A stretch of DNA of 64,000 nt from Typha latifolia (taxonomy: Eukaryota; Streptophyta; Magnoliopsida; Poales; Typhaceae), in contig CM034107.1 of the NCBI GenBank assembly GCA_019914945.1, forward strand, positions 11,470,001-11,534,000, read 5' to 3'. This document shows, piece after piece, positions 32,301 to 44,016 of this stretch. Both the position numbers and the translations under genes were made by a program. Within the stretch, counting starts at the first letter, position 1; every line of letters starts with the position of its first letter. The notes under the pieces are model-generated. The model was not told where the DNA came from. It saw only the letters and a program-made list of their open reading frames with translations, and made no database searches.

Positions 32301-35300
32301 TTGATACAGTCATGAATATTTTTCACATTCAGTTTATTTTTCTGTAGCCTTATGACATGCTTATTCAGTATCTTCTCTCAAATTGTTGAAAGACTGGTGT
32401 ATATTACTTTTTTCCTTGATGTTTTCCACCCTCTTTGTGCAGCTTAGCAATTATAATTTTTCCAGTCATTGCCTGTCTTTGTCAAGTATGATCTCATATG
32501 TTCCATATCTGAGTCTAGATCTTTTCCAAACTTTCTATGATTTGATTTCTTGGTTTTGGTTGTCTGTTGCTTCTTGTAATGCTATGCATTAATATTACAT
32601 ATTCACAGCTAGTTTATGTGATTCACATGATAATTATGCTTGGATAATTTTCTTGGGCTTCTCAATAAGGCTTTGAAAGAAAGAGGTATGTTCCTTGACC
32701 TCCCTCTTCCTCGAGCTAGATTTAAGAGGAAAACATCTTAAAAAGTTGGCTTCTTTCTGCATCTGTTTTGGTACCTTGTTAATCTAAACGTCTGATATAC
32801 TTTGTCTATGCTACATCTTTTTCTACACGATCAAACTTTTTATCTGAAAGTCAGATTAAAATATATGGAAATTTTGGCTTCTGTACAATTCGGTATTCTT
32901 TATCTTCTTTGTTATTATTGCTTTTAACTTCTCAAAACCTTCTCAGAATTCAATCCTTCTTTCTGAAATTATAGAAGGTTAAAATGTATCATGTTCATTA
33001 ATCTTTCTATCTGAAATTGGTCCATATATATTGGGAGGTTACTCCGTTGGCATGGTTTTTAGCTGTTAAATTAAGTGGTAAAATTAAAAGCTCAATTCAT
33101 CATAAGGATTTGTAGTAACTTAGCTTGCATCTGGCTGACTTTCTGTGGATTTCATGTGTAAATCCCTATAGAAAGATTGGCATAATCAGAATGATTGATT
33201 AAAGTCCATGCTTAGGTACTGATCCTCTTTTGTGTGAATGTGAAGTTCAAATGCCAATATGAACTTCTATAACTGTCAATGCTTGCTGAGTTATCTATAT
33301 GTCTTATTATAGTGGATATAAAAGCTAGTTTTCCAGTATCTCTCATTTACATCTTCAAAAGTTCTGAATTTCAAATGTCTCTGCTACTCATGCAGGGAAA
33401 CATTCTATATCGGTTCCCTTCGCTACAACGAACTGCTTCATATAAGAGGATTGGTCAAAAAGAATATGTTGGTACAAAGTGGGCTGAGATGGTTAATGGG
33501 TTTAATAAGTACTTTAAGGAGAACAAATGGAAATTCAGGTTATCTATTTTATCTTGCCTTACCTTCCAAAGTCTTTGTTTTAACAATGTCATCCCATCCT
33601 GTTGGAAGATAAATAGCATATATAATATAAAGTGGTTATCTCATCTCATGATCTAATCCACCTGTCATACATCAATTTGTTTCTATTCACATGATTGATG
33701 GAAAATGTTACTTTAATGTAATACAATACACCTTGTTTTCATCCTGTTCTAAGAAAGACTTTGGGCGGACAGACCTAATAGGGTGTGTTCAGATACTGTT
33801 TCTTTTCCATCTTGGAACTGGTGGTTTTTGAAGCACCACCACAAGGTTAATATTTGTTCTTAATGTAGAAGATAATTTGTCCATTGCCGAGTTTAGATGA
33901 TCATGAATATGTATGACAACTTCTATATACATGAGAAAAAATAACTGCTTAAGACTGCTTGAGAAGTTTCAAATGGTTAGACTGCAGATTATTTTACAAA
34001 TGCTCTGTGATTTCTTTCTGTTGTGTCTTGCAGTCTTGCCTTCTTTCCCTAGTTCAACTGCACAAGGAGTCACAATGAAAAATGCATTGGGGTGGAACGA
34101 ATGCTCTTCCTTTGCATCTTCTTCCACTTTACTCTTTTCGGATGCACAATGCTTAGCTGTATATGTGGATTGATACTACCTCTTTTAGTTCATAGAGGTT
34201 TTGTAAACCTCTATAAAGTCTACACCATATCTGTGTCCTTAGCTATTGATGAGGGAACAATAATGTCATCTTCTTTCCTTTTGGTTCCATGAAATTGTTT
34301 TCTAAAATTTGCAAGATATGAAATTCAAACATTAAAACCTAATTGAAGGTCTTAAATCATATACTTCTCTATTATCTGCAAAATCTAATTCTTCATAGTA
34401 GTCTAATGCGTAAAGACAATATTTGTTAATTAGATTCCTAATTCTTGAGCATTGCAGTTGGGATATTAAACTTCACTTGGTCATGTAACAATGTGCATAT
34501 CTACTTGCTCTTAGATTGTTGGACATGCACAAATACAGCTGTATGGTTGAAAAGAATGCATATAACACACCCGGAATAGGTTTTTTTTTGTTTTAGACTT
34601 TTAGTGATCTATGTTTGTGATCATGTTTTCTCAAGTTGTCAAGTCAAACATGGTTTTTTGTATTCCTCTATGCTCAAAGCCTGTGATTTTGCAGTAAAGC
34701 AAGTACATCTGAGAGAGCAATGGTCATTGGTTTGGGAGCACTCAATCTTTTTGGAGTTGTCATTCTAGGAAGCATGTTGAAGTATGAATACAAGTGCTGC
34801 TTTTTTATCACTAGTGTTCTTTGGTAGTTCAATTTGTTTTACTAATTTTGACATGTAATGTGGCATGAAGGGAAATTACAGTTACACCTGGCAGCTTTGT
34901 CTCATTTGTTTCTCAGCTATTTCCTCTACTCCAGGTACTTTGTGGCTCGATCAGTTACATATTTATAAGTTAGCACTTTCTCTCACTTTAATATCAGTAT
35001 TTACTGACAGTTATAAAAAAGTTGTTCTAACCCTCCTTAAGTTCTTATTGATCATTGCATGGGTTCTACTTAGCAGTTTTTTTATTTAATTTCTATAGCT
35101 CTCATGTTTGTTGCTTTGGAGGTGATTGAGAATATTATCGTTAAGCCATTTATGTGATTGGACGGTATGCATCCAGATCATCAGTTAGTGTAGTTACTAT
35201 TATATACAAAACATGCTTATGGATTCTAGCTAACTATTAATGATAATTAGCATCCTTGATTATCTCATGCTTTTCTCTGATATTCCTGTTATTTTGGTAT

Positions 35301-36850
35301 TGAATGGTCCATTGACTAGGTTCATTTTAGGTGTATAACAGTATATGCATCAGAACAAAAGTCTTAGTCCTGAAACACATGCAATCTGCATTGCTATGTT
35401 CAGTTGACATTGTCCTTATTTCATTCGCTAATACAGGACGACCATTGTTCCATTGCAGATATATGCTGCTTCCTTTTTTGCTATACCACTCTTTCGGTGG
35501 TTTCTACTCCTTAAGACCAATCAGGATATTATGAAGAGGAATCAGGCAAGACAAGAACGAGCTCGAGCACTTGAGTTACCAGACCCATCTTTGAGAAGAA
35601 AGGTATTACAAAATGTGCATGCTGCTTACAATTCTCACTTTTAAACTGCATCATTTTATTATTGTAACAGGAAGATCACATCAAATGGTGGTCTCCACCA
35701 GTCTGATATGGTGTTCTATCTGAACAGCAACTTTAGAATTTGGTCTTAAAATGTTTAGCTCAACCAAATAAAATATGGCCTACCATTGTTTTAAAAGAAT
35801 TGATCTTCGTAAATATATGTATTCTTGAGTAGTTAGTGCTTTCTGCCTCTAGTGTTTTCTTTTACAATAAAATTTACGAGTCTTTGGAATCTGTCTACGT
35901 TCTAGGCTGGCCTGGAAAATCAAGTGGCTGATTTCATCCACTTGTGTAACCAAGACAAAGCATCAGGACCTGTGCAGCCTGGACTAATTGAAATTTTTTT
36001 CCAGGATATAGCGATCTACTCAAATACTGGCTGCATCATAAAGCAGAGAATAGCAAAGGGTTAAAATGACTATAGGAACTAATATGACACCCTTGAGTCA
36101 GTTGTGGGGTTTTAGTATGAAATCCTGCATAAATGTGGCACACATAAGTTTAGAGTTCTTCCATATTATTGTTCTGCCTTTGATATTGCATACTTCTATT
36201 CCAACTTTTTGGACTTGAAATATGTCGTCCAGCAGTTCTGCTGATCTTCACGTGCAATGAAATATTCCTTAATATAATTTCTGTATTAAGAGTAATCTAT
36301 GAAAAGTAAAAAGATGGAAGGGAAAAGAAGATCTATATTTACTTTTAGAAAGATTTTTCATCAAAACTCATTAGCTGCTGTATTTGCCTGAGTCTCACAA
36401 AGTTGGTAGGCCTTTTCAAGATAGGACAAGCTACTGCTACTCTAATTTCTGCACCATATTGCCCCTATGCAATGTTAACTGATTGCAATGCCTATTTTCA
36501 AGGCTGTTATTATGATGCAGGTTCTGGGTTTCTGTACTTCATTTATTGAGTTTCTTGATATCTTGTTCTACTTTCCTCTTCTTGTTTCTTATTGAGGTTA
36601 TAATTGTTATGAACCATTTTAAAATTATGTTGACTAGATTAAGTAGCATCTGCTGTTCTATCATCTACTTGTGTTCTTCCTCCACATGTGCTCTTGTTTG
36701 CATTTTCAGTTGTTAAGTGCTCGAGACATGGCAAGGCAGAAAGTGATCAGGCCAGAGGAGATTGTCTACAGTACTCAGAAGGATATCTTGGAGCAAGACT
36801 ATGAGGGCAGAGAGTGGGATAGGAGAATCAAGGAGCTCGAGTCCGATTAA
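29340..36850 (+). CDS. Chloroplast membrane protein, At5g03900 family, 13 exons
   Basis: Exons: 29340-29756, 29897-30004, 30103-30203, 30574-30657, 30968-31037, 31131-31196, 31810-31899, 32176-32241, 33396-33538, 34695-34781, 34871-34934, 35459-35602 and 36710-36850. The total is 1581 nt (526 aa), close to Arabidopsis At5g03900 (about 523 aa). The N-terminus is Ser/Arg/Pro-rich without acidic residues, as in a plastid transit peptide. Residues 91-160 form a winged-helix-like module; a similar module recurs at about 275-350. Probable membrane segments lie at about 180-207, 390-412 and 421-450. Some databases carry an iron-sulfur cluster biosynthesis label for this family, but the assembled protein has no cysteine, so I do not adopt it. 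A telo-box sits just before the ATG. Function unknown. Confidence 0.9.
30760..30837 (-). mobile_element. Extremely truncated LINE tail with 17-bp target duplication
   Basis: AACAAACTGTCCACTCT occurs at 30760-30776 and again at 30821-30837, a perfect 17-bp direct repeat. Between them lie 44 bp that on the minus strand read TTTCAATGAAATGAGGGC, then TTTGGCC, and end in an A run (T run 30777 onward on plus). This is the typical 3' end of plant non-LTR retrotransposons. It lies in intron 4 of the At5g03900-like gene. A severely 5'-truncated LINE insertion explains all parts. Confidence 0.75.
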
Positions 36851-38268
36851 GGAATCTATGGTCTTCCTAATTCTTCCAATGGCTTCATTGGCCTTTCTGA
36901 TTGTCACCATTGTCTGTCATCTCTAGCAAGAAGAACGATTTTTGCCGCCTTTATCGTATCTGATGTCATTGTCAGGTGATCCCTGTGATGTAAGGGTGCT
37001 GTGCTTATGCTGGTAATGCCACTTAAGCATAAATCAGTCAAGAGATGAAGGATATGATATTTCCTATTACTTGGGGGGCATGGAGGCGCAATTAGCATGT
37101 TGAGATATGGGACAACTTTTGCTACGAAAAATAGCTTTCTATACACACTGACCAGTAAACCTTGGTGGCATTCATTTCTACAGCATGAAGATGATGTATA
37201 TTATGATTCTGAATCATCAAAATGTACTTACATGTATAGGAGTTGCATATCAGTTATTTTGTTGGATAAGATTATGCAATATGTGGTTACTTTGTATGGA
37301 TTTGAGCTGTTATTGAACGTGTATATAACATTATTAACGTTCCTGTTTGATGACTTAGTTATAAACAAATTGAACAGTTAATTTGCAGCTAGGTTGTTTG
37401 ATAGGTGTATTTCAAGTGGTTTAAACTGTTGCCAATTATGAGCAGTAAAAATGTTTTGTTGCATGTTACTTTTGGTGATCGGTGGGTTTTGAACTGATCG
37501 TCCCCTATTTAAGAGCAAAAAAATAAATAAATAATGTCCAACTCCAAGGCAATGTTACGCTATGGAATAACAAATGAAATAAAATGCAATCACATGGATT
37601 GTGTATACTTCGCCTTCTTCGGCGGAGGATCGACATCTTGTACTGGAGATCTGGTGGGAGACACTGCAAATATCAGCCTGAGTCCATGAAATAACGAGAG
37701 GGCAGATCCTTGTAGAGTTATTTGCTTTGTTTTGAGACGTTGTATCAGCCGTTGGGCTTAATTTATCAAAAAGAAAAAAAAATCCTTGTTTTTTTTTATT
37801 TCCGAGTAATAGTTTGATATCTTATTCAATTGATTTTTCCAGAAAAGAAAATTAATATTCTTGAAAAGGTAGTTAAAAGGGGTTATCAGTTACTTAAAAC
37901 TTCATTCAATCCCTATCCTAGGATCATGTCCTCTTGGATCTTGCAGAAAAGCTCAGAAGAAATGCATCTATCCTGCTTTATTCAGTGATATAGTCTAGTG
38001 ATCTAGCAATATTTTTGAAAATATACAGCATTGGACCCACAAACTAAAATATCTCCTCTCACTTTATTCTCAGTTAACAACATCACCAGAGAATCAGATA
38101 AGTTCACTAGAATTTTGGTGAACATAAAGCTTATAACTAGACAAATATGCCATCTAAACATTGTCATAACTCATTAAGTCCTAAATGCAGGTAGGACAAT
38201 TTCTCTAACACTACTCAAGGGAAAAGAAAAAAAAACAAATGCTGCCGTTTCCCTGTTATAAGGTGTAA
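36851..38268. other. Intergenic between At5g03900-like gene and ferredoxin
   Basis: Convergent 3' flanks. It holds an isolated exon-like segment on the minus strand at 37590-37663 (listed separately). The rest is AT-rich, and I see nothing else. Confidence 0.5.
37590..37663 (-). pseudogene. Isolated exon-like 3' end of an unknown gene
   Basis: On the minus strand a good acceptor (TTTGCAG) is followed by an open frame that reads SPTRSPVQDVDPPPKKAKYT, then QSM and a stop at 37592-37590. The Pro/Lys-rich ending resembles the C-terminus of a nuclear protein, and base composition is richer in GC than its surroundings. I found no upstream exon between it and the ferredoxin gene. It may be a stranded or copied terminal exon, or chance. 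Confidence 0.3.
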
Positions 38269-38727
38269 TCAATATAGCTCCGCTTCTTTATGAGTATGGA
38301 TAACAGAGTCTGAAGTGGGATAAGAGACACAGGTAAGTATGTATCCTTTTTCAAGTTGCGCCTCTTCGAGGAATGATCCATCTGACTGGTCGACCGTACC
38401 AGACACAATTAAACCTGCACAGGTGGAACATGCACCAGCTCGACATGAGTATGGCAGCTCCAAGCCTGCTTCCTCAGCTGAGTCGAGGATGTAAGCATCA
38501 TCTGGCGCATCAAACTCATGCTCCTCTCCCTGCGGTCCAATGAGCTTCACTTTGTAGACGGCCATTGCAGATGTCCTGAAGCAGTTTGAAGACTTGAAGC
38601 GGGAAGCGCCTGAGATGCTCTTCAATGAACTAAGGGATGAAGGTCTCTTGACAGTTGAACAAGTGATCAGGCTCTTCTGAATGTTCCATTGGAACGGGCA
38701 AGCAACTGGAAGCACAGTAGTCGACAT
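38269..38727 (-). CDS. Plastid ferredoxin, root (non-photosynthetic) type
   Basis: 2Fe-2S electron carrier of plastids, 152 residues in one coding exon. The transit peptide is about residues 1-55 (Ser-rich, few acidic residues, ending near [10 protein letters not shown]). The cluster ligands are Cys95, Cys100, Cys103 and Cys133 in [12 protein letters not shown] and [11 protein letters not shown]. The body sequence [19 protein letters not shown] and the end HTHKEAELY match ferredoxin-3 and root ferredoxins, which pass electrons from FNR to nitrite reductase, glutamate synthase and sulfite reductase in non-green tissue. The ATG is preceded 7 nt upstream by a splice acceptor (TTTTTCGCAG), so the leader is probably split. 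The isoform call rests on remembered sequence. Confidence 0.93.
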   Translation of the reverse strand: MSTTVLPVACPFQWNIQKSLITCSTVKRPSSLSSLKSISGASRFKSSNCFRTSAMAVYKVKLIGPQGEEHEFDAPDDAYILDSAEEAGLELPYSCRAGACSTCAGLIVSGTVDQSDGSFLEEAQLEKGYILTCVSYPTSDSVIHTHKEAELY

Positions 38728-38734
38728 TGTGAAG

Positions 38735-40468
38735 CTGCGAAAAATACAATGAACATAGTAATGATATACTCAACAATACATTCTTTGAGATTGCTAACAA
38801 GATATTCAACGTAGGTTATCAAAGGGGCTTCCAAGGTAAAATCTAACAACATGTCCCATCTAATGTCTTCCTGAGGAATAGGTCATTTCCATGGATGTAG
38901 CTTAACAGAATGACCAAGAGTTTTACTTACCCTCGACCTAAGTTTCAGATGTTTAGACACTAAACCCATCTCATTCATACAGCTCAATTTCCATAGAACT
39001 GATGGATTAATGGGAAAATAATAGATCTTCCACCTTACCTTCGAATTTCCATTCTGATGCAACTTGGAAAGGCTTCTGAGTTCTGAGTCTTAAACAGCCT
39101 TCCACCACGTTTTCTACTCAGATCGTCAGTTTGCCACTATAGTTATTAATTTCTTTCAGAATGTCCAAAGTCAGTGTCGCCTCTCCATTATACATCATAG
39201 TGATTACTATCATAATCATTCAATCCTAACCCTTTTACAAAAAGAATCTGCCTATTATACTGCACTTTCATATTGAAACACAATAACCAGTTTGAACACG
39301 AATGTGAAGTCCAAGTGGGTGTCCACTAAAGTAGAATATATCTAACAAAATTTTCCTTTCTTTTGGGTATTGTCCAATTAAATTCTTCCATCGTGGCCAT
39401 TCAAACTCCCGATCCAAGTGATTTCACTATTTAATTCATGTCTCCACTCAAATGAATCATCCTAAGAGATTCAGTTAAATATTTTATTCTGAACTTTGAA
39501 ATAAATAATTGCTTGATATATCTCATAGGCACTTAAAGATTGGGATCTTAATTGGTTTTCTACTCCTTGACGAGGAAAAGCTTAGAAAGTAAATTACATC
39601 TAATTATGTTGGCAAAAGGAGAATAAACAAAGTAAGCAGCTAAAATTATTGAGTGAAACCAATTGCGTAAGAAATCGAGAAAGATCACTTCCCAACTACA
39701 GCAGGAAAGGAAAAATCAGCACAAAATGATGCTTGCTAGAATAACTTTGACATGAGTATTTATCCAACATATGATGAAGAGGCAGCACATGGATGAAAGA
39801 ACAAACTCTCAAACATAAAAGAAAGAAGAGAGTAGTGTTAAATCTGAGCAGTCGTACTTCTAACATTCATTGCCATTCCTTGCCTAACAATGCGTTACAA
39901 ACAAGGCCACCTACCCCTTTGAACATTGGAGTTGATATTTAATAGATTTTCCAACTTTAATTGGGGGTCTAGTCCCCATTTTATGTCAGAATTTAAAATA
40001 AAAATAAAATCTAAAGTTTGCTATCTCTGACATAGAAGAATAACCTAATCATTGCGCACCTAAAATACTCAAAATTTTCTCAGGAGGTCCTAATGACCAA
40101 GAAAACCTTCCTTCTTGCTGGAAACAAACATGGCACCATGGCAGCTAATTTAATTCCTCACTCAAATGCGACTTACCAAAATCTTCAATTACTCCCACCT
40201 ATCACAAACTCTACCAATGAGTGTGTCAAGAGAAACCTAACAAACTGCACAGCTAATACTAGAATCTATTACATCTTATAAAATTACAAGAGACGCCCAA
40301 CCAAGTCCTAAAAATAAGACCTTTAAAAATCTCTACATCAAGTGATGAGGCAGAAATCACCGTAACAGTATCCTTTTTCATAGAGAGACCAACCACACCA
40401 CTACTCATTGCAACTAAACAAGGAATCCGAGGATCCAAAGACTTCAGAGATTAAAGAATATAACTCAC
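38735..40468 (-). other. Probable 1.7-kb intron in the ferredoxin 5' leader
   Basis: On the minus strand CCCGG/GTGAGT forms a strong donor (intron starts 40468) and TTTTTCGCAG a good acceptor (intron ends 38735), seven nucleotides before the ferredoxin ATG. The 1734 bp between are AT-rich and hold no coding sequence that I recognise. No transcript evidence is available here. Confidence 0.5.
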
Positions 40469-40925
40469 CCGGGAAAGCTATGAAATTTCGAGAGAGAGGA
40501 GGAAAAACCTTCGTGCGCTCTTCTTCTTTGTTCCCGGAATCGGGTTTATGAGACAACTCACAGTTGTCGGTTGGATCGGTTCGTCGAAGCAGGGAGCTGT
40601 GTGCTGTTTTGTATCAAACACCGCACACGGATTCCCACCCAGAGCGCACGTGAGAGGGGGAATGCTGTGGGCCGAAACTGGGGCTCCTTTTGGTTTTGGA
40701 TTGCAGACCCGTGACGAGACAGAAGGGGCCCCACCACATGCAATGGAGAACTTTATAAATAGCACCCTATCCTTCGAGTTTATTAATTATTCTCTATACC
40801 AGTAAGTTATCAATGAAAATAATAAACAGAGAATACAGGGTGTTGTATAGAAAATTGTCCTATATGAATCGATTTAAAACCTTTGCAACTAAATCCATCT
40901 TACGACATGGGCCTTAATGGGCTTT
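40469..40925 (-). promoter_or_regulatory. Ferredoxin promoter with G-box and site II motifs
   Basis: Upstream of the leader donor are a G-box CACGTG (40647-40652), an A/T element (CTATTTATAAAG on minus, about 40750-40761), and site II motifs TGGGCC (40908-40913) and TGGGCT (40918-40923). The G-box suggests control by bZIP or bHLH light and stress factors. Motifs are seen; function is inferred. Confidence 0.4.
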
Positions 40926-41787
40926 CCTTCCACAACGCCCAGTTATTTGGCAAAGTCCAGCCCATTTATCCCACAAACAACTACAGCAGTCAGCATGTAG
41001 AGATGAGTTCATATAAACATACTTAATAGTTTTTTTCCTTAAAAAAAAATTAATAATAAGTTAAAGATTTCATTTAGTTAACCGTAACTGTTAACCCAAT
41101 TAAGATCTGAGACGGAGCAACTGTAATAGAGATCTGATTAGCTTTACGGAAAATAATGAAAAAATTATAATCTTAGCATTGTTGTAAGTAAACATGGATA
41201 TCAGCAATTAATTTAAGATTTCACCAAGGCCCAACTGTGGGGAGTGGAAGGTATTTGATGATGTTAGGCTAAAAATTGGGAGTCAGATATATTCATACCT
41301 TTTGCAGTCCTCAATGCTTCTTCACACACTGTAGCAGCTTAGATAACTAGGTTTCCTGCAATAAGAGGGCTTTTTAGTTTCAAAGATACATGGAACTTGG
41401 AACTATTCAACCAATAAATGCCCTTCACTACCTACCAAAAAAAAAAAAATGACTGGTCAACATCTTACATATAAAGAAACCCTGTAAACCAACGTTCAAA
41501 ATAAATGTCCATAAAAGAAGAAAAAAAATATCAAACCAATTTGTCTCATCTCATTGGCCCAAGAGCTCTTAAACCAGCATCAACCTCACAACTAGTCTTT
41601 CCCTTTTGTGAATCCAAAGCTAGCCACACACACAGGGCCACGCTCCTCTTCCACTCACCATATGAATCAACACTCTCAAACGTGTACTGCACCTTCCCCA
41701 CCCATAAGATCACCTCTTCCCAATTCTTATACTTCTACATCTCCGTAGTTGGCCTCCATTTCTTTTGTGTGTGTTCCAATCCAAGCT
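40926..41787. other. Intergenic and BIC promoter/leader
   Basis: AT-rich, with a short A run near 41440. An ACGTG core at 41680-41684 lies about 100 bp before the BIC start codon. The open frame 41505-41864 overlaps the BIC gene in another frame and is not considered real. Confidence 0.45.
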
Positions 41788-42138
41788 ATGCTTCAGCAAA
41801 GCTGTTGCATGGAACCATCTCCATCTACTATTCCAGAGACGACCCAAGTGCTAGAATTGGCTAAAGACTCGGTTGCGATGGCTGCAAAGGAGATGAAAGA
41901 GACAAAGCTAGTAGAGGAATGCACAAGAGAGAGGCTAAATAAGCACAGGATGGAGATGGCTGGACGTGTTTGGATACCAGAGATGTGGGGGCAAGAGAGC
42001 TTGCTCAAGGATTGGATTGATTGTTCTGCGTTTGATAGCTGCCTTTTTCCCAAAGGGTTGGTGCCGGCGCGAGAAGCGTTGGTTAAGGATTGCCGGCGAA
42101 AAAACTCGAGCCCGATGAGGATAAAGAACCATTTCTAG
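41788..42138 (+). CDS. BIC1: BIC1/BIC2-type inhibitor of cryptochromes
   Basis: Small single-exon gene for 116 residues. It contains the BIC signature at about 47-85: [20 protein letters not shown], then [20 protein letters not shown] proteins bind photoexcited cryptochromes, block their dimerisation and thereby damp blue-light responses; this core is the cryptochrome-interacting segment. I start at ATG 41788 ([10 protein letters not shown]); the frame is open further upstream to 41749, but only a TTG codon is available there. N-terminal and C-terminal parts are variable in the family. BIC1 and BIC2 cannot be told apart here, so the symbol is approximate. In Arabidopsis these genes are induced by light through HY5, and an ACGTG core lies near 41680. 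Confidence 0.85.
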   Translation: MLQQSCCMEPSPSTIPETTQVLELAKDSVAMAAKEMKETKLVEECTRERLNKHRMEMAGRVWIPEMWGQESLLKDWIDCSAFDSCLFPKGLVPAREALVKDCRRKNSSPMRIKNHF

Positions 42139-44016
42139 CTGAATCCATTGGAGGTTGAAGTAGTTTGTTGGAGCACTCATTTGCTTGCCTTCTTTTTTTG
42201 TTTTTAAGAGATTATTAGTTGCAGCTTTTTCATGTTAACATGTTAATTATATATATCAGCACAAATTATCTGTAAGAGTTCTACTTTACATAACTGTTTC
42301 AATACAAGATTATATCATATAAATATATATCAATCTAACAGTATAGTATTGGCACTTATTAATGGATAAACAATAAGGAGAACATGGTACATTTAGTTTA
42401 CTACAAGGCTTATATATAATAGAGAAGAGGGAAGAAGTTATTAATCATCATATAACTATTGGCTTATTATCATTCCTGTGTTTAAGCTGCAACTCAGATT
42501 TGCAGAAAAGACAGCACGTAGTTTATTCATGTTCTATAGATGACAAGGGAATTTACCTTCAAATAAAAGGAGAAGAAAACTAAATTTCTGGAAACATATG
42601 TATTCGTTTCCTTTTCTATGATTTGGACATTTCATCTGCTTCCTTCTCTCCCACCTCATTTTGGTAAGACAGTACTGTCCCACATGCAACTTATTAGGCT
42701 TGCATTAACTAGTTGGTCTATTTCAACGCTTTCAAAGTTTCAGTTGGCATTCCTTTTGTCTTGCTACTTAAATTCCAAGATTACCATCATCTTCTCCTAT
42801 TATCCACATATATTACACTTGAGTTAATCTTTCAGAATAAACATATCACTATGACTATATATACATGGAAATATCATGATTAGTATTTGCTAATGATATG
42901 TTAGGGTCTACTCTTTTAAGCTAATAGTCCTTTTTAATGGTGAATTATAGGGCAATTTTCTGAAACACCAATGCAATGCCACAAAAAGGTGTCTCCCACT
43001 CCTCCCCAGATATCAGGCCAGCCATCCTTAATAGAAGTAGGGAAAAGACCCATTTGTTCCTTACTAATATCATCCACCGTAGCCGTAGGTCCATAGCAGC
43101 TTTATTGGACTTGTCCCGCTTTAGTTCCATCGACCTGACCTGACCATCATGAGTGTGAATATGATGAGTCCTTATTCTGATATACTAATTAAACAACTTA
43201 GCTTTTTTAAAGTATATTAATCCATTGTTCCCAGTCCTCTTATTCTATACAATTTTTAAAAATTAATTTAATAATAATTTAAAATTATTATTTTGCCCCT
43301 AATATAAGATAACATCTTAACACAAATTCACTGTTATTTGTTACTTTAATATCAAATATAATTATATTTCTTATATTAATATTTAATTAAATAATATACT
43401 AGCTTATATACCGGTATTGACTTTCTTCTTCGTATTAAAAACTAAAATATTTCTTCTAGAATTGGGGAACGGGGACATATATGTTCATTGAAAATCGTGT
43501 TGTTGATCGAGTCAATAAGGGAACACGTGCATCCCAACATTTTGGTGATCGTAGGTCTGTTCGACAAAATGCCTGAAAGAAACCTTCTCTCAGGGACATA
43601 CATGGTCTCCTCCTCCTCGCGAAATGGAAGGACGAGAAGAAACAATCCAAGTCTTTAACTTAATGGTTTCAGGACGACTCAGATAAAACCAAAAATACCA
43701 TTTGTCAGACTCCTGATCACATTTCAGAATACATGTACAGAGTCATCATCACTGGGCAAGTGGGCATGCATAAAATCTCTGACTTCGCAATATGAGAACT
43801 GAGAAGTTTGTTCAACCAGATGAACTAATAAAAACCATAAACAGGAAATAATAATCTCCCATAACCTTGATAAGCTTTATATTGAGGGTATGAGACATAC
43901 TATACGGAATGGCATGAAACAAGCATTATTGTTAAAGGGTAGTGCGTATGTGTTTCAAGTGAAAAAAGCTGGAAGAGAACAAGAAAAAGAGAAAGATAAA
44001 TACAAGAATAGATCTG
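42139..44016. other. Intergenic, AT-rich
   Basis: Between BIC (plus) and the FtsZ2 stop (minus). I see no coding sequence. Overlapping open frames near 43442-43650 on the minus strand disagree in frame and resemble nothing known. Confidence 0.45.

Noticed and set aside
33775..33800. TAGGGTGTGTTCAG resembling the end of a hAT-type MITE
   Set aside because: No matching inverted end or target duplication found nearby in the intron.
41749..41787. Upstream extension of the BIC gene
   Set aside because: Starts with TTG; no in-frame ATG before 41788.
43442..43650. Minus-strand open frames taken as a possible last FtsZ2 exon
   Set aside because: The true FtsZ2 C-terminus, with [10 protein letters not shown] and a stop, was found at 44148-44017.
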